A DNA stretch of 64,000 nt from Anodontia alba (lineage: Eukaryota > Mollusca > Bivalvia > Lucinida > Lucinidae). The stretch lies in NCBI GenBank assembly GCA_964016985.1, contig OZ024837.1, positions 37,702,591 to 37,766,590 on the forward strand, given 5' to 3'. How positions within the stretch are numbered: the first letter of the stretch is position 1; each line of letters begins with the position of its first letter. This document shows positions 33,836 to 44,279 of the stretch, in pieces. Below the pieces are notes generated by a model that was given only the letters and a program-made list of their open reading frames with translations, made no database searches and was not told the origin of the DNA. The translations under genes and the position numbers were made by a program.

Positions 33836-34075
33836 AGTTGTCAGTTATCAATTATATATAGTAGGCCTACAATAATCTTTTGTCTCTACAGGAAATAAAA
33901 TATAGTTAACAACAGTTGTTTAATCATTAATATCTGCAAGAGAAAACATGCAATCAGTTGTCAGTTATCAATTATATATAGCAGGCCTACAGTGATCTTT
34001 TGTCTCTGCAGGAAATAAAATATAGTTAACAACAGTTGTTTAATCATTAAAATTTTCAAGAGAAAACATGCAATC
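33836..34075. repeat. 120-bp tandem duplication
   Basis: 33836-33955 and 33956-34075 are near-identical (a handful of differences), each starting AGTTGTCAGTTATCAATTAT. Confidence 0.92.
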
Positions 34076-34153
34076 GGGAAAGTTGTTAAGTATTATTTTT
34101 ATCAGCATGTTTGTTTCATGATCACCCCCCAGCCCCCAGACACACACCAGCAC

Positions 34154-34154
34154 C

Positions 34155-34209
<55 letters not shown>
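34154..34209. repeat. (CA)n microsatellite
   Basis: About 27 CA units. Confidence 0.95.
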
Positions 34210-34211
<2 letters not shown>

Positions 34212-34469
34212 CATCCCTACAAAGCTGCGCTCACATTCAGAGAACCGGACATACGTCAAACGTTCTAAAATTTAGAACAAAATTGTATAATTATTGTTCT
34301 TGCTGTTCGAAATTTTAGGAATCCTGCTTTGCGAAAAAATTTACTGTTTAAAATATTAGGACAGCACCACTGACTGCCAAAATTGGCTTGGCTATTGGAC
34401 GTTTCCGGACGTCCGAACAACATAAAAAAGAAAAGAACATATGCGACGAAAGGGTTTTTTATTTGCGAT

Positions 34470-34727
34470 CGCGAAAACACGCCTATATAATTTTGACCCC
34501 CTTAAACCACACTGTGGTTTACTGGGGTATACATCATTTTTTCATATTTTGCTAAAACATAGATTGTGGGTACTCGTTAGAACCGCCTTGCCGAGGCGGT
34601 TCTAACGAGTACCCACAATCTATGTTTTGAGCAGAAATATGAAAAATATCTGATTTTTTTTTTCATCTGAAAATTTTCCTGTTTTGGTTGTAAAATTTTC
34701 AGTATATTTGAATAGGCGTGTTTTCGT
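34470..34727 (+). mobile_element. Hairpin MITE family M1, copy C
   Basis: Ends GCGAAAACACGCCTAT and ATAGGCGTGTTTTCGT. Central palindrome at about 34555-34625 with the GGGTACTCGTTAGAACCGCC arms. Same layout as copy B. Confidence 0.88.
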
Positions 34728-35375
34728 AATGTTTATGTGATTGATAAACTTCATTTGAAATTTTATGAACAATTAAAATAATTACCATTCACTGGTGTTT
34801 GTTTTCAATTAAATCCAGTTCTATGTCGAAATAAATTTTCTTACAAACAAGATTATTCGGATGGCCAGGATGGTGTCTAGAGGAATTTTGGTTTAATCCA
34901 CTGCACAAAGTTAATAAAAGACCAACCAGAAACCCACATATTTTTATCCCGTTCGCATCGGGAAAATTCACTGCCAACAGATATTGGTTGACCTCTCCAC
35001 TTTACCACATGACGCACATGCTGACCAAAATACTTCAAAAGAATACCGAACGGTTGTTCTTGTTTAAGTCACTACATAACATACAAGGTCCCTCTCCACA
35101 AAGGTGAAGTACGTCGGTCAGTATTTACGTGATGCTGTGTATTGTGTCAGCCGTAACCATGAATGTGAAAAGCGCAGGCTATTGGACTTCCACCGATCCG
35201 CATACTTAATGTACTGGACTTTGTTTTCTTTTTTTTTTTTTTTTTTTTTTGGAAGTGCAGAGTTCACACTGCTGCGGATGTAATGCATTCTGTTGGCGAT
35301 ATGTATAAACCCAGACCAGACTGTGCAGATTGGTCTAAGGTGGTCTCAAATGCCGTTAGGTCGTTTCTCACAATT

Positions 35376-35588
35376 ATTCAAAAGGCGATTAACCAGTATT
35401 GTGCACATTCTTTCGCCAGAAACTGACATCTGCCCTTCTTGAATCAGCGGAAGGGAAAGAATGACCGTAGGAAATATTTCATGATTAATCTCTACGAAAG
35501 AATGTTGCCGACCTCGGCGGGGGTTGAATCCGCGACCTCCTGGTCGCCAGTCGGACGGCGCATCCAACTGAGCCACAGAGGCCGGCTT
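35376..35588 (-). mobile_element. SINE, tRNA-like head half
   Basis: Begins in the body word AGGCGATTAACCAGTATTGTG and ends with the head (about 35586-35505, minus) with A- and B-box-like words. Followed by CGTTACAGGT, the TSD partner of 33506-33515. Confidence 0.85.
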
Positions 35589-35598
35589 CGTTACAGGT

Positions 35599-36110
35599 GT
35601 ATACTCAAAGTAGATAATCGATCAAGCTCAGCGTTCAAGGGAAACTTATTCCAATAAAGTTTATGTATGCTTGTTTGTAACCAAAAATAGCGAGCGGTTT
35701 GACTGTAAAGAATCTTGAGCATCATAAAATAGATTTCTTTGTGTTGTAAGTTACGGGGCGAACTGTGCCTTCCGTCACATTGGTATTTGTAAACGGTGAA
35801 CGGTGCCTATGTAAAAATAGGCGAGGGAGGTATCAGTTTCTCATAAGTCGAGTGATAAAAATAATTCTATTTCTATCATAAATTAAGATATCTCTTATTT
35901 AAATGCAGATACTCAAACTGAAATACAGATATATGTATTTAAATTAAAATAAATTATCTCATTTCAAATACAGATAAACGCATTTTAATTAGAGAAACAT
36001 GTATTTTAAATGCAAATATCCAGGATACAGTTTAATAATAGATATTGTTAATTAGAGTGTGTATTTTAAGTACAGATATCTCTAATTGAAATGCAGATAT
36101 CTACGTCATG
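35599..36110. repeat. Unassigned DNA and a short-unit minisatellite
   Basis: From about 35860 on, units of about 22-25 bp carry TTTAAATGCAGATA-like words. The same words occur inverted at 46365-46445, where they belong to the mirrored arm. Confidence 0.6.
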
Positions 36111-36499
36111 ATAAAAAATAGAAGTGCCTGTGACGGAAGCGTATACGTCTCATTAGATCACGACTTATGCCGTCATCTCAAGAAATTGTATATTGAAAAA
36201 GATATTAATTTGTATAGAAATAAAGTAAAATATCTTCACTTTTAAACTCGTTTCTGTATAGTTGATGTTAGAATTTCTCGATCTGTGTATTTATAATAAG
36301 TATGTATGAATACTACAATTTTACATGGTATTTGTTGCATTTCAAGTTAAGAAAGACACTTAATAGCTCAATAAAAGATGCGAAGATATACTTATATATG
36401 TGGTCTTCTTCCAAATATATATTTGAATATGCCATTATATTTCTGAAAAAAACTTTAGAAATGTTATATTGTTATCTTTATATTAGTGGTCATTTAAAA

Positions 36500-37450
36500 A
36501 GAAAAAAGACATACCCATGAAAATATGTCAAAAGGTTATCATGAAATTTTGCCGAAATGTAAAGCACCATTACGCGATGTGAAGGAGCCATAACTCTGGC
36601 TTTACTACTTTTTGAATTATGGCCCTGTGAACAATAAAAACAGTGGCTATAGTTCTTCCTTGTGTTTGAAAATCGTTTGATATATTTTCATGAAACTGAA
36701 ACTTTACAGAAATGAAATGCCCAATGAGTCGATATGCAAAAGACAAGAACTGTAACTCTGACTTAACAACTTTTGGAATTATGGTCCATTAAACATCGAA
36801 AATAGTGGTTTTGTTTATTTCTCGTGTCTGTCATGTAACTTGAAAGCATTTGGAGATATTTTTATGACACTTTACAGAAATGTAAAGCACCGTAATACGA
36901 CGTGTAGAATTCAAGAACCATAACTGATTTACTACGACTGAAGTTATAGGCTTTTGGGCCTTTGAACATTCTAATGTTTTCTTTTTTTTTTATTTTGTCA
37001 TTTCTCTGTGGTGTTCTGTAACATGAAATTTTCATATCAAAAGTAGTAAAATCAGAGTTATGGTTCTTGACTTCTGCATATCCACTAATGGCGCTTTACA
37101 ATTCAGTCAAGCTTTAAGAAAACATCTTAAATTGTTTTCAAGTTACAGATCAAGTTTAATGTCAAAAATCATTAGTTTCAATATTCAAAAGGACATAATT
37201 CCTAAACTAAGTAAACCAGTGTTATTGTTCTTGTTTTCTGCTCGTCGCCTAATAGTGCTTTTCATTTCTGTAAAAGGTTTCATGAAAATATGTCAAAAGG
37301 TTTTCAAGTTGCATAACAGACTCAATGGATAACTAATACCAATGTTTTCATTGTTCAAAGGGCCATAAGTAGGAAAGCCAGAGTTATGGCTCTTGCCTTC
37401 TGCTAATCGCCTAATGTGCTTTACAGTTCTGTAAAGTTTTATGATAGCGG
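36500..37450. repeat. Imperfect inverted repeat, about 0.45-kb arms
   Basis: The left half (36536-36980) has AATGTAAAGCACC and CATAACTCTGGCTTTAC words. The right half (36990-37445) carries their complements (TAGTAAAATCAGAGTTATGG, GCTTTACAGTTCTG). Each half is itself repetitive. The open frame at 37060-37332 is not supported. Confidence 0.6.
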
Positions 37451-37756
37451 GTTCGTCTTCTTGGTTTGGGGATTTGGTTTTAAGGTCCTTTCAAGATTAT
37501 TTCACATATAACAACACCTGACCTCGAACCACAGCGGTGAGAGACCTAATGATTTAGAGTCAGCTCCCTTATCCAATAGGACATGTCTGGAGGCCCGTTG
37601 AATGCGCCTTTTTCATGTCTCCAACTATGAAAAAGTTGGCGGGGCATATTGGTTTGCCTTCGTTCGTCCGTTCGTCCGTCCGTCCGTTCGTCACGCGTTT
37701 TGATGCATAGCATAACTTGGGAACCATGCATGCTAGGGTTTTGAAAGTCTGTGTAT
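37451..37756. other. Flank of the LINE with a CGTC-rich run
   Basis: A short TCCG/TTCG run lies near 37668-37690. A left-arm block lies at 37525-37570. The LINE target-site duplication starts at 37757. Confidence 0.55.
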
Positions 37757-37768
37757 GTATTCCACATG

Positions 37769-37935
37769 GATGGATGGATATTTTGTTTATAGACGCTCAA
37801 CCCTAAAAGGGCATATAGCGTCTAATAAGATGTATATTATATGATTTTATTTAATGAGAAATTAAAAATATCTAGGATTGATGAGTTCATTTTAAAAGAT
37901 AAAGTATCAATGATTTTATGTTATTAAAATACAGA
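37769..37935 (-). promoter_or_regulatory. LINE 3' UTR with hairpin and (ATCC)n tail
   Basis: After the ORF2 stop there are about 165 bp. A nested hairpin at 37791-37823 pairs AGACGCT with AGCGTCT and, inside it, CCCT with AGGG. An ATCCATCC tail follows. Non-LTR reverse transcriptases often recognise a 3' structure, so this is a plausible recognition element (inference). Confidence 0.65.
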
Positions 37936-40625
37936 TCATATTTTATTAAAAAGTCCGATCTCTTTCAGAAAATCGAGTATTTTTTGAGTTGGCATATTAA
38001 AAAGTTCCTTTATATTTTTTACATTAAAATACTTTGTGCGAATATAATTAAATTCAGCACAAGTGACAAGAAAATGTTTGACCGTAAAAGGTTCGTTACA
38101 AGGAATGCAGAATGGAGCTTGTTCATTGTTTAAAATATAAGAATGAGTAATTCTAGTGTGTCCAAGTCTGCATCTCGTGATTTTTGTTTGTTCTTTTCTG
38201 CTGAGATTAGAGAATGTGCATTTGCTGTTAAAATTTGGTTTGATTTCATTTAATTTATTATAAGTTTGTGTTTCCCAAACAGACTGACATTTGTTGTTGA
38301 TGTATTGACAGACGTTTGATTTAAAGTCGGAGTGAGGAATTTTGAAATTGGTTATTACTAAGGATAATGCAGATTTGGCTTCTGAATCTGCTAATTCATT
38401 TCCACGAATATTAACGTGGCTGGGAAGCCAACAAAATACAATTTCTTTTGAAGCGGAAAGATAATAATATTTTTTAAGAATTTGCTGAATTAATGGGTTT
38501 CTATGGTGTAAATCTTTAAGAGATTTTAATACAGAAAGAGAATCTGAATAAATGATAAACTGTTTTTCAGACTGATCTCTGATATGGTAAAGTGCAATAT
38601 CAATTGCCTTGGCTTCGGCGGTAAAAATGGAGCTATTATCAGGTAATCTGATACTGTCAGTAAAATTTGGACTAATAACAGAACAAGCAACTTTCTCATC
38701 TTGTTTCGAACCATCTGTATAAATAGACAGGTAATGTTTATAATTTGATTTGATTTCTAAAAATTCATTCTTAAAAATATGCGACTCGACTTCTGTTTTT
38801 TTATTTTTATGAAGGTCTAAAATAATCTTTGGAGGGTTTAACGTCCATGGCTCTTTTGATGGAAAAGAAAAATGCTGAACATTTTTAATATTGATATTGG
38901 CCTCTTCAAGTAACGGTTGTATTCTCAGGCCAAGGGGTTTAATAGCTGTTGGTTTATTATTGTAAAATCTTTCATATTTAGGGTTAAAAACACAATCATG
39001 AGCTGAATTACGTGGATTGGCGGCTAATTTAGTAATATATTGAAGAGACAATTTCTCTCTTCTTATATACAATGATGGTTCATTTGATTCAGCGTATAAA
39101 CTTTCGACGGGGGAAGTACGAAAAGCCCCTAGAGCCAGACGTAAACCTTGGTGATGAATAGTATCCAAAGATTTCAAATAAGATTTTCTTGCGGATCCAT
39201 AAACTATGGATCCATAATCCAATTTAGATCTAATTAAAGATCTATAGAGATTTAAAAGAACAGTACGATCTCCTCCCCAGTCGGAACTGGAGAGAACTTT
39301 AAGAATATCAAGAGCGTTTAAACATTTAGCTTTTAAAGCTTTGATGTGTGGTATAAAAGATAATTTGTTATCGAACAAAAGACCCAGGAATTTTGCTTCA
39401 CTGACGACTGGAATTGGACTACCGTATATGGTGAGATGAGGATCTAAATGTAGTTCACGTATCTGACAAAAATGAACGCATTGAGTTTTTGTTTTTGAAA
39501 ATTTGAAACCATTTTCTGTTGCCCAATCTTCTATATTGTTTAAACATCGTTGTAGTTTGTTGAATTCAATGGTTTCCATATTTTTCGATCTAATAAATAT
39601 TCCAAAATCGTCAACAAAAAGTGAACAATCAAGGTCTTTCACACATTTAACAATATCGTTAATTTTAATGCCAAACAAGGTAGGTGATAAAATGCTTCCC
39701 TGTGGTACATCTTGTTCTTGTTTAATTATGTCCGATAACGTATTACCTATTCGAACATTAAATGTTCGATCTGATAAAAAATTTTGAATAAAAAGTGGTA
39801 ATCGGCCTTTAAGGCCTAATTTATGTAAATCTTTCATGATGCCATGTATCCATGTAGTATCGTAAGCTTTTTCAAGATCAAAAAATATAGCTACGACATG
39901 TTCTTTTTTAATAAAGGCATCACGAATAAAGGATTCCAAACGAATCAAATGATCGTTTGTACAGTTATTGTTTCTGAATCCAGCTTGATATTTTGTTATT
40001 AGCTGGTTTGATTCCAAGAACCCAACCAGTCTGTCATTAATCATTCTCTCCATTGTTTTACATAAACAACTTGTCAAAGCAATAGGTCTGTAGTTAGTAG
40101 CTTCAGTATGATCTTTATTTGGTTTTGGTATAGGTATAATCGTTGCTTTACTCCAGTCTTTTGGAAATTTTCCAGTGATCCAAATATCATTTAAAATATT
40201 TAATAAAGTTTTTAAAGCGTTATCGGGTAAATGTTTAAGAATTTGATAATGAATGTCATCAGGACCAGCAGCTGTATCGTGAGATTTATGAAGAGCATCT
40301 AATAATTCTGAAGCTGTGAATGGTACATTATATTTTTCATGATTTAGTGACGTAAAATTTAGATGCTCTTTCTCTCGTTCCTGTTTTATGTTCTGAAAGG
40401 TTTCGGAATAGTTTGCACTAGAAGAGTTTTTCTGAAAATTCTCTCCTAGTGCATTGGAAATATCTTTAGTCGTTGAGCATATATTTCCATTTGATTTAAT
40501 ATGGACATGCTTGTTATTTTTATTTTTGCCAGTAATTTTTCGAATCATGTCCCATATTTTCTTTGCTGGAGTTCTAGAATTAAGTTTGGAGACGTATTGC
40601 TGCCAAGATGTTCTTTTAGCCGTTT
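37936..40625 (-). CDS. LINE ORF2, reverse transcriptase and RNase H part
   Basis: The open frame runs from the frameshift at about 40640 (first ATG 40548) to the stop at 37936. Counting from that ATG (870 residues), reverse transcriptase covers about 130-400: NYRPIALTS (152-160), motif A FFDLEKAYD (222-230), motif B PQGSILSP (282-289) and the catalytic FVDD (311-314), then KFLGLLFD. RNase H covers about 606-730: YTDGSK (Asp612), FTAEAKAI (Glu645), YSDS (Asp669) and WLPSHVNIRGNELADSEAK (His711, Asp721). The C-terminus has paired cysteines (CIPC...H...C). All catalytic residues are present. It would make the element's cDNA at the nicked target. Missing from this frame is only the endonuclease part, which lies upstream in another frame. 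Confidence 0.92.
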
Positions 40626-41618
40626 TTATTGTCTTGCGAGCTTGCGAGCTTTAGCTCGCATTTGTTTGGCATGGATTAGATTTTCTTTTGTTGGCTGCCT
40701 ATTGAACTTTCGTAAGGCAGATTTTCTTTTATTTATTGAATTTTTAACATCTTTATTAAACCAAGGTCTATTTCTTTTTGAACGTGTCGAGGACTTTGGA
40801 ATACATTTTTCGGCTACATGAATTAGTGTATCAGTAAAAGCTTGTATATCATCTGCTGTTTTAAACATTTCAGGATTTAATTTTTCATTACATAGCTCCA
40901 TAAAATTCTCCCAGTTTGCTTTATTCAAATTCCATCGGGAATGATGGTCTTCATTTGTCGATGTAATTTCTTCAATTTTAATTGGAAAATGATCGCTCCC
41001 ATGAAGGTCATCTAAAACTGACCAATCAAAATCTAAGTAAATATTTGGAGAGCATATAGACAAATCTAAAGCAAAATAATTTCTTGTAGGAGAATGAAGA
41101 TAAGTTGGTTGTTTATCGTTAAATAAACATAAATCATTTTCTGCAATAAAATTTTCTATTATTTCTCCTTTGTCATTTGTATCCAGACAACCCCATAGTT
41201 TGCTGTGACTATTAAAGTCACCTAATAATAAATAAGGACGAGGTAACTGGTTTATAAGATTTTCTAAATCGTGTTTAGAAAATTTACAGTGTGGAGGAAG
41301 ATATAGAGAACAAATTGTTATGGATTTAGACAGAGTGACATTTACAGCAACAGCTTGTAAATTACTATTTATATCTATCTGTCTATGAGGAACATTTGAT
41401 TTTACAAGGATAGATGAACCTCCTGAGGCTTTCTGATTTTCAGTTGCGATATGATTATATAAACTATAATTTTTAAAATTAATATTATCTGTATTTTTTA
41501 AAAAGGTTTCCTGGAGACAAAAGACAGTCGGAGAAAGTAGTGTTGTTAAAATTAAAATTTCGTTATAATTTGCTTTTAGTCCTCGACAGTTCCACTGAAT
41601 AATTGATTTTTTATCCAT
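40626..41618 (-). CDS. LINE ORF2, endonuclease part, frameshifted
   Basis: 330 residues from ATG 41618. Motifs of the APE-type endonuclease: WNCRGL (Asn10), LQET (Glu37), LYLPP (Tyr106), GDFNSH (Asp134, Asn136), ALDLS (Asp185) and GSDHFP (Asp209, His210), all intact. It nicks target DNA to prime reverse transcription. The frame stops at 40626 because an 8-bp unit, CTTGCGAG on the plus strand, is present twice (40633-40640 and 40641-40648). The reverse transcriptase frame continues past that point, so this is one gene broken by a small tandem duplication rather than two genes. A sequencing or assembly slip is possible but less likely for an 8-bp unit. Confidence 0.9.
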   Translation of the reverse strand: MDKKSIIQWNCRGLKANYNEILILTTLLSPTVFCLQETFLKNTDNINFKNYSLYNHIATENQKASGGSSILVKSNVPHRQIDINSNLQAVAVNVTLSKSITICSLYLPPHCKFSKHDLENLINQLPRPYLLLGDFNSHSKLWGCLDTNDKGEIIENFIAENDLCLFNDKQPTYLHSPTRNYFALDLSICSPNIYLDFDWSVLDDLHGSDHFPIKIEEITSTNEDHHSRWNLNKANWENFMELCNEKLNPEMFKTADDIQAFTDTLIHVAEKCIPKSSTRSKRNRPWFNKDVKNSINKRKSALRKFNRQPTKENLIHAKQMRAKARKLARQ

Positions 41619-41651
41619 GATAAATGGAGAGATGATTTGAAAATAAGGAAC

Positions 41652-42932
41652 TTAATCCTTTTGTTTTCTCTGAGACTGCGAGAACATGGAGGAGTCAGTC
41701 TCTAACTCCATGTTCTCAAGGGAATCGAACCGATTGACCAACTTGATCGGATCGGCCGACGCCCCTTTACTATATGGATCTTTATCTTTTTCTTTTCCAT
41801 TTTTTCCTTTCTGGTCAGCTGTCCTGGACCTGGATCTCTGTTGTGATCCACTTGTTTTAGTCGGCTGTGTTTGTGAACTGTTTTGAGATTTTGTTGGTGG
41901 TCTAGACTGATGAGTAGATGTGGGTTTAGGTTTAGGTTTTAGAGTAGGAGTAATAACTTTTGAATTTGCTTTGATGACAGAATCTTTTTCGTTAAACTGG
42001 GTAGAACTTTCTTTGGTTTCAGGTTTAGTGTTTAGGGATTGAACAACTTTTGCAAAGGTGATTTCAGGTTGATTTTCTTGAATCTTTTTGGCTTCCAAAT
42101 AAGTAATTTTTTGTGTAACTTTAATTTTCATTATTTCTTTCTCTTTTTTCCAAATTTCACACTGATTTGATTTTGATTGATGGTTTTTGTGACAGTTCAC
42201 ACACTTGGCTTCATTTTTACAAGCATTTGTTGAGTGATCAAAGTCACCCATACCACATTTTTCACATACTGATCCAGGTAATTCAGGACAGCCGTTTTTA
42301 TGATGTCCAAACCTCTGACAGTTGAAACACCGCAGAGGATTTGGAATGTAGACTTCAACCGGTATAATTCGGTAAAAGATTTTTAGTGATTTCGGTAAAG
42401 TTGTGGTGTTGAAAGTTAGTAAAAGTGTATTTGTTTCTATAAAGTTTCCATCTTTTTTAATTTTAAAACGTTTGCAAGCTGTTACTCCTTGTGTGTTAAG
42501 ATATTCTGTGATATTTTCTTCAGTTTCATGTTTTAGCATCCTGTCACGGATAATACCTTTGCAACTATTGAGTGTTTTATGTTCCGTGACAGAGACATTA
42601 ATGTTAAAGAATTTTGTAATTTTCAAGAGATTATCAGTTTGAGATTTTCTGTTAGTTTCGACCAAAAGAGTTCCATTTTTTAATTTTTTTACATTTTTTG
42701 GAGTGCCTATTAAAGATTCTATTTGCTTTTCTATGATGAAAGGAGACAGTGAAGTAATTGGTTTGTCTTCCTTACTCGAAATCACTAAAAATTTAGCGAA
42801 GTTCTCATTTGCTTTGAAAGTAAAAGTAGTCGGTTGCGTGTCGTCCTCCGAAGAGTCGAACGCCAGAAATCGTTTTCGAGAGGCCATGGTGATGAAATTT
42901 TTGATTCGATAGCTATGCGCCCCACCCTCCAT
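41652..42932 (-). CDS. LINE ORF1, RNA-binding gag-like protein
   Basis: 426 residues; a second possible start, MASRKRF, lies 15 residues in. The middle (about 75-200) resembles the RRM-like region before the zinc fingers in ORF1 of I/jockey elements. Three zinc knuckles follow: C202-x2-C205-x4-H210-x4-C215, C223-x2-C226-x6-H233-x4-C238 and C244-x2-C247-x3-H251-x6-C258. A Lys/Gln/Ser/Thr-rich disordered tail follows (about 290-400). The protein would coat the element's RNA. It ends 33 bp before ORF2, so ORF2 is probably translated by reinitiation or a separate mechanism. No stop or frameshift inside. Confidence 0.92.
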   Translation of the reverse strand: MEGGAHSYRIKNFITMASRKRFLAFDSSEDDTQPTTFTFKANENFAKFLVISSKEDKPITSLSPFIIEKQIESLIGTPKNVKKLKNGTLLVETNRKSQTDNLLKITKFFNINVSVTEHKTLNSCKGIIRDRMLKHETEENITEYLNTQGVTACKRFKIKKDGNFIETNTLLLTFNTTTLPKSLKIFYRIIPVEVYIPNPLRCFNCQRFGHHKNGCPELPGSVCEKCGMGDFDHSTNACKNEAKCVNCHKNHQSKSNQCEIWKKEKEIMKIKVTQKITYLEAKKIQENQPEITFAKVVQSLNTKPETKESSTQFNEKDSVIKANSKVITPTLKPKPKPTSTHQSRPPTKSQNSSQTQPTKTSGSQQRSRSRTADQKGKNGKEKDKDPYSKGASADPIKLVNRFDSLENMELETDSSMFSQSQRKQKD

Positions 42933-44204
42933 GGAGCCCTACAAGGGGACGTTTAACAGAAATGGATCTCCTATTTCTAACGTCAAGGCTACATTGCTAT
43001 TATACTCGGTGTCAAGATCAGAGTCTTCAGCTCGGCCTCATGCTTAGATGATTTCCCACCTATTCATCTAAATTTCCATAGAAAACTTTATGAACAGTTG
43101 AGTTCATCCCCCTATCCACAGCCTCCACTCACAGAGGTTTCCGCCAAAGCCCCAATACAAACCCACCAATTGACCCTTCAGCCGCCGCCCATTGAAACTC
43201 ACTTAAAGTTAGAGGAACACGAGAAAAATAAGCCCGGTTTGGTACCATAAAGATACGTATGAAAGAGAGAAAGAAGCTAAGAACAAGTTGTGCGCTTCTA
43301 GAGCTTGGCACGACTGAGCCGATTGATCCAGGCCGGATCTAACCCAGACCGCTCTTCTATCTGAAATAAGGGCCAAAATGATGTGTTGAAAAGCTGGAGA
43401 TCCCTGGGCTTTCCTCAATCATCAGGTTCCCCTCTCCCAGCATACGAGACGCCACCCACGGCAAACAGGTGGTTCCTGTTTTAATAGGGGATTACACCCT
43501 ATCCACTACAGAAGGAAAGTGATCTGTAGATTTTATTCCCTACAGACAAGGGAGGCCGAAAACGTCTGGGAAATTGAAAGGTTATTTTTAACATAAATTA
43601 GGAGATCCATATTTAAAATAAACAGTTTATTAAAGAAAGAAGGATTCATTTTGGATTCATTTTTAAAGAGAGTCAAACAAACAAGCTGTGTTAGATGATA
43701 TGTAGCTTTCAAATGATATGTAGCTTTCATACCTTGAAAAACGTTTAGTTTTTTTATCTAACAATAATAAATGCATCTTATTTTTAATGTGGAATATGCT
43801 AGAGTTCGGAAAAATGACACAAACACAAGACAAACACATATGTTAAATACAGATGAGGTTATAATCTTCGTCCCATGTGCGACCCACGGGCACAGAATGA
43901 TACACAAACAAATGAAGCATGTTAGTAACATGAGATAGGAAAGGTTTAAAAGGATAGATCTCGCGAAATTTGTTTTTTCCAATTTAAGATGCATTTCAGT
44001 AAATTTAATTTTATAGTCTGGAATTATACCGGTTGAACGGACGGTTGCTCTGTTATGTTAGGGGTTTTACCCAACTGCCACAGAAGCGGAAGGCAGCCAC
44101 CTATTTCGAGGGCCCGGGTGGTCACGGGCAGCCTCTTTTAGACGGCTCGTACGTCACGCAGAGGGTACGTCTGGCCTATTCTAAGCCCGGAACCAGCACG
44201 GGGC
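42933..44204 (-). promoter_or_regulatory. LINE 5' UTR
   Basis: 1.27 kb between the 5' edge set by the TSD and ORF1. The first 170 bases of the element (44204 down to about 44035) are GC-richer than the surroundings, as expected for an internal promoter (inference). Open frames on both strands within it are short and unsupported. Confidence 0.6.
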
Positions 44205-44279
44205 GTATTCCACATGAGAAAATAGGTGACACATTTTTTTCTCATCAGGATTATGCCATTTTTTTTTCTGAATAATGGC

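Larger units (their letters stand above)
33618..35375. mobile_element. 1.76-kb insertion inside a SINE
   Basis: It separates two SINE halves that share one pair of TSDs. Contents: a 120-bp tandem pair (33836-34075), a (CA)n run (34154-34209), an M1 MITE (34470-34727), a T-run (35230-35250) and otherwise AT-rich DNA. No clear terminal inverted repeat or coding frame was found, so it may be several insertions or a non-TIR element. Confidence 0.6.
10430..37570 (+). repeat. Left arm of a large, diverged inverted duplication
   Basis: Blocks here match the reverse complement of the right part of the window in strictly reversed order. Left to right: 10430-11400 with 63060-64000; 12370-13050 with 60540-61110; 13190-13560 with 56960-57370; 13830-13875 with 56650-56700; 14237-14275 with 56520-56556; 15170-15420 with 54600-54840; 16270-17040 with 53930-54560; 28140-28340 with 52020-52220; 35860-36110 with 46365-46445; 36120-36480 with 46010-46350; 37525-37570 with 45715-45775. 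Identity looks like 70-85 percent by eye. Intervening DNA differs because of later insertions and losses. Dispersed repeats could explain single blocks but not the shared order. Confidence 0.7.
37769..44204 (-). mobile_element. Near full-length I/Nimb-like LINE
   Basis: 6.4 kb between perfect 12-bp duplications GTATTCCACATG (37757-37768 and 44205-44216). On the minus strand it holds a GC-richer 5' UTR, ORF1 with zinc knuckles, a 33-bp gap, ORF2 with endonuclease, reverse transcriptase and RNase H, a 3' UTR with a hairpin, and an (ATCC)n tail. A terminal RNase H domain together with a short-repeat tail fits the I/Nimb group of non-LTR elements (known of the group; clade assignment is inference). 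A single frameshift and an intact TSD point to a recent insertion. Confidence 0.9.

Noticed and set aside
33618..35375. LTR-type retroelement as the cause of the SINE split
   Set aside because: No direct long repeats at the two ends, no primer-binding site and no gag/pol frame.
44033..44275. 80-codon frame near the 5' edge of the LINE
   Set aside because: It lies on the strand opposite to the LINE, in its GC-rich 5' UTR, and crosses the TSD.
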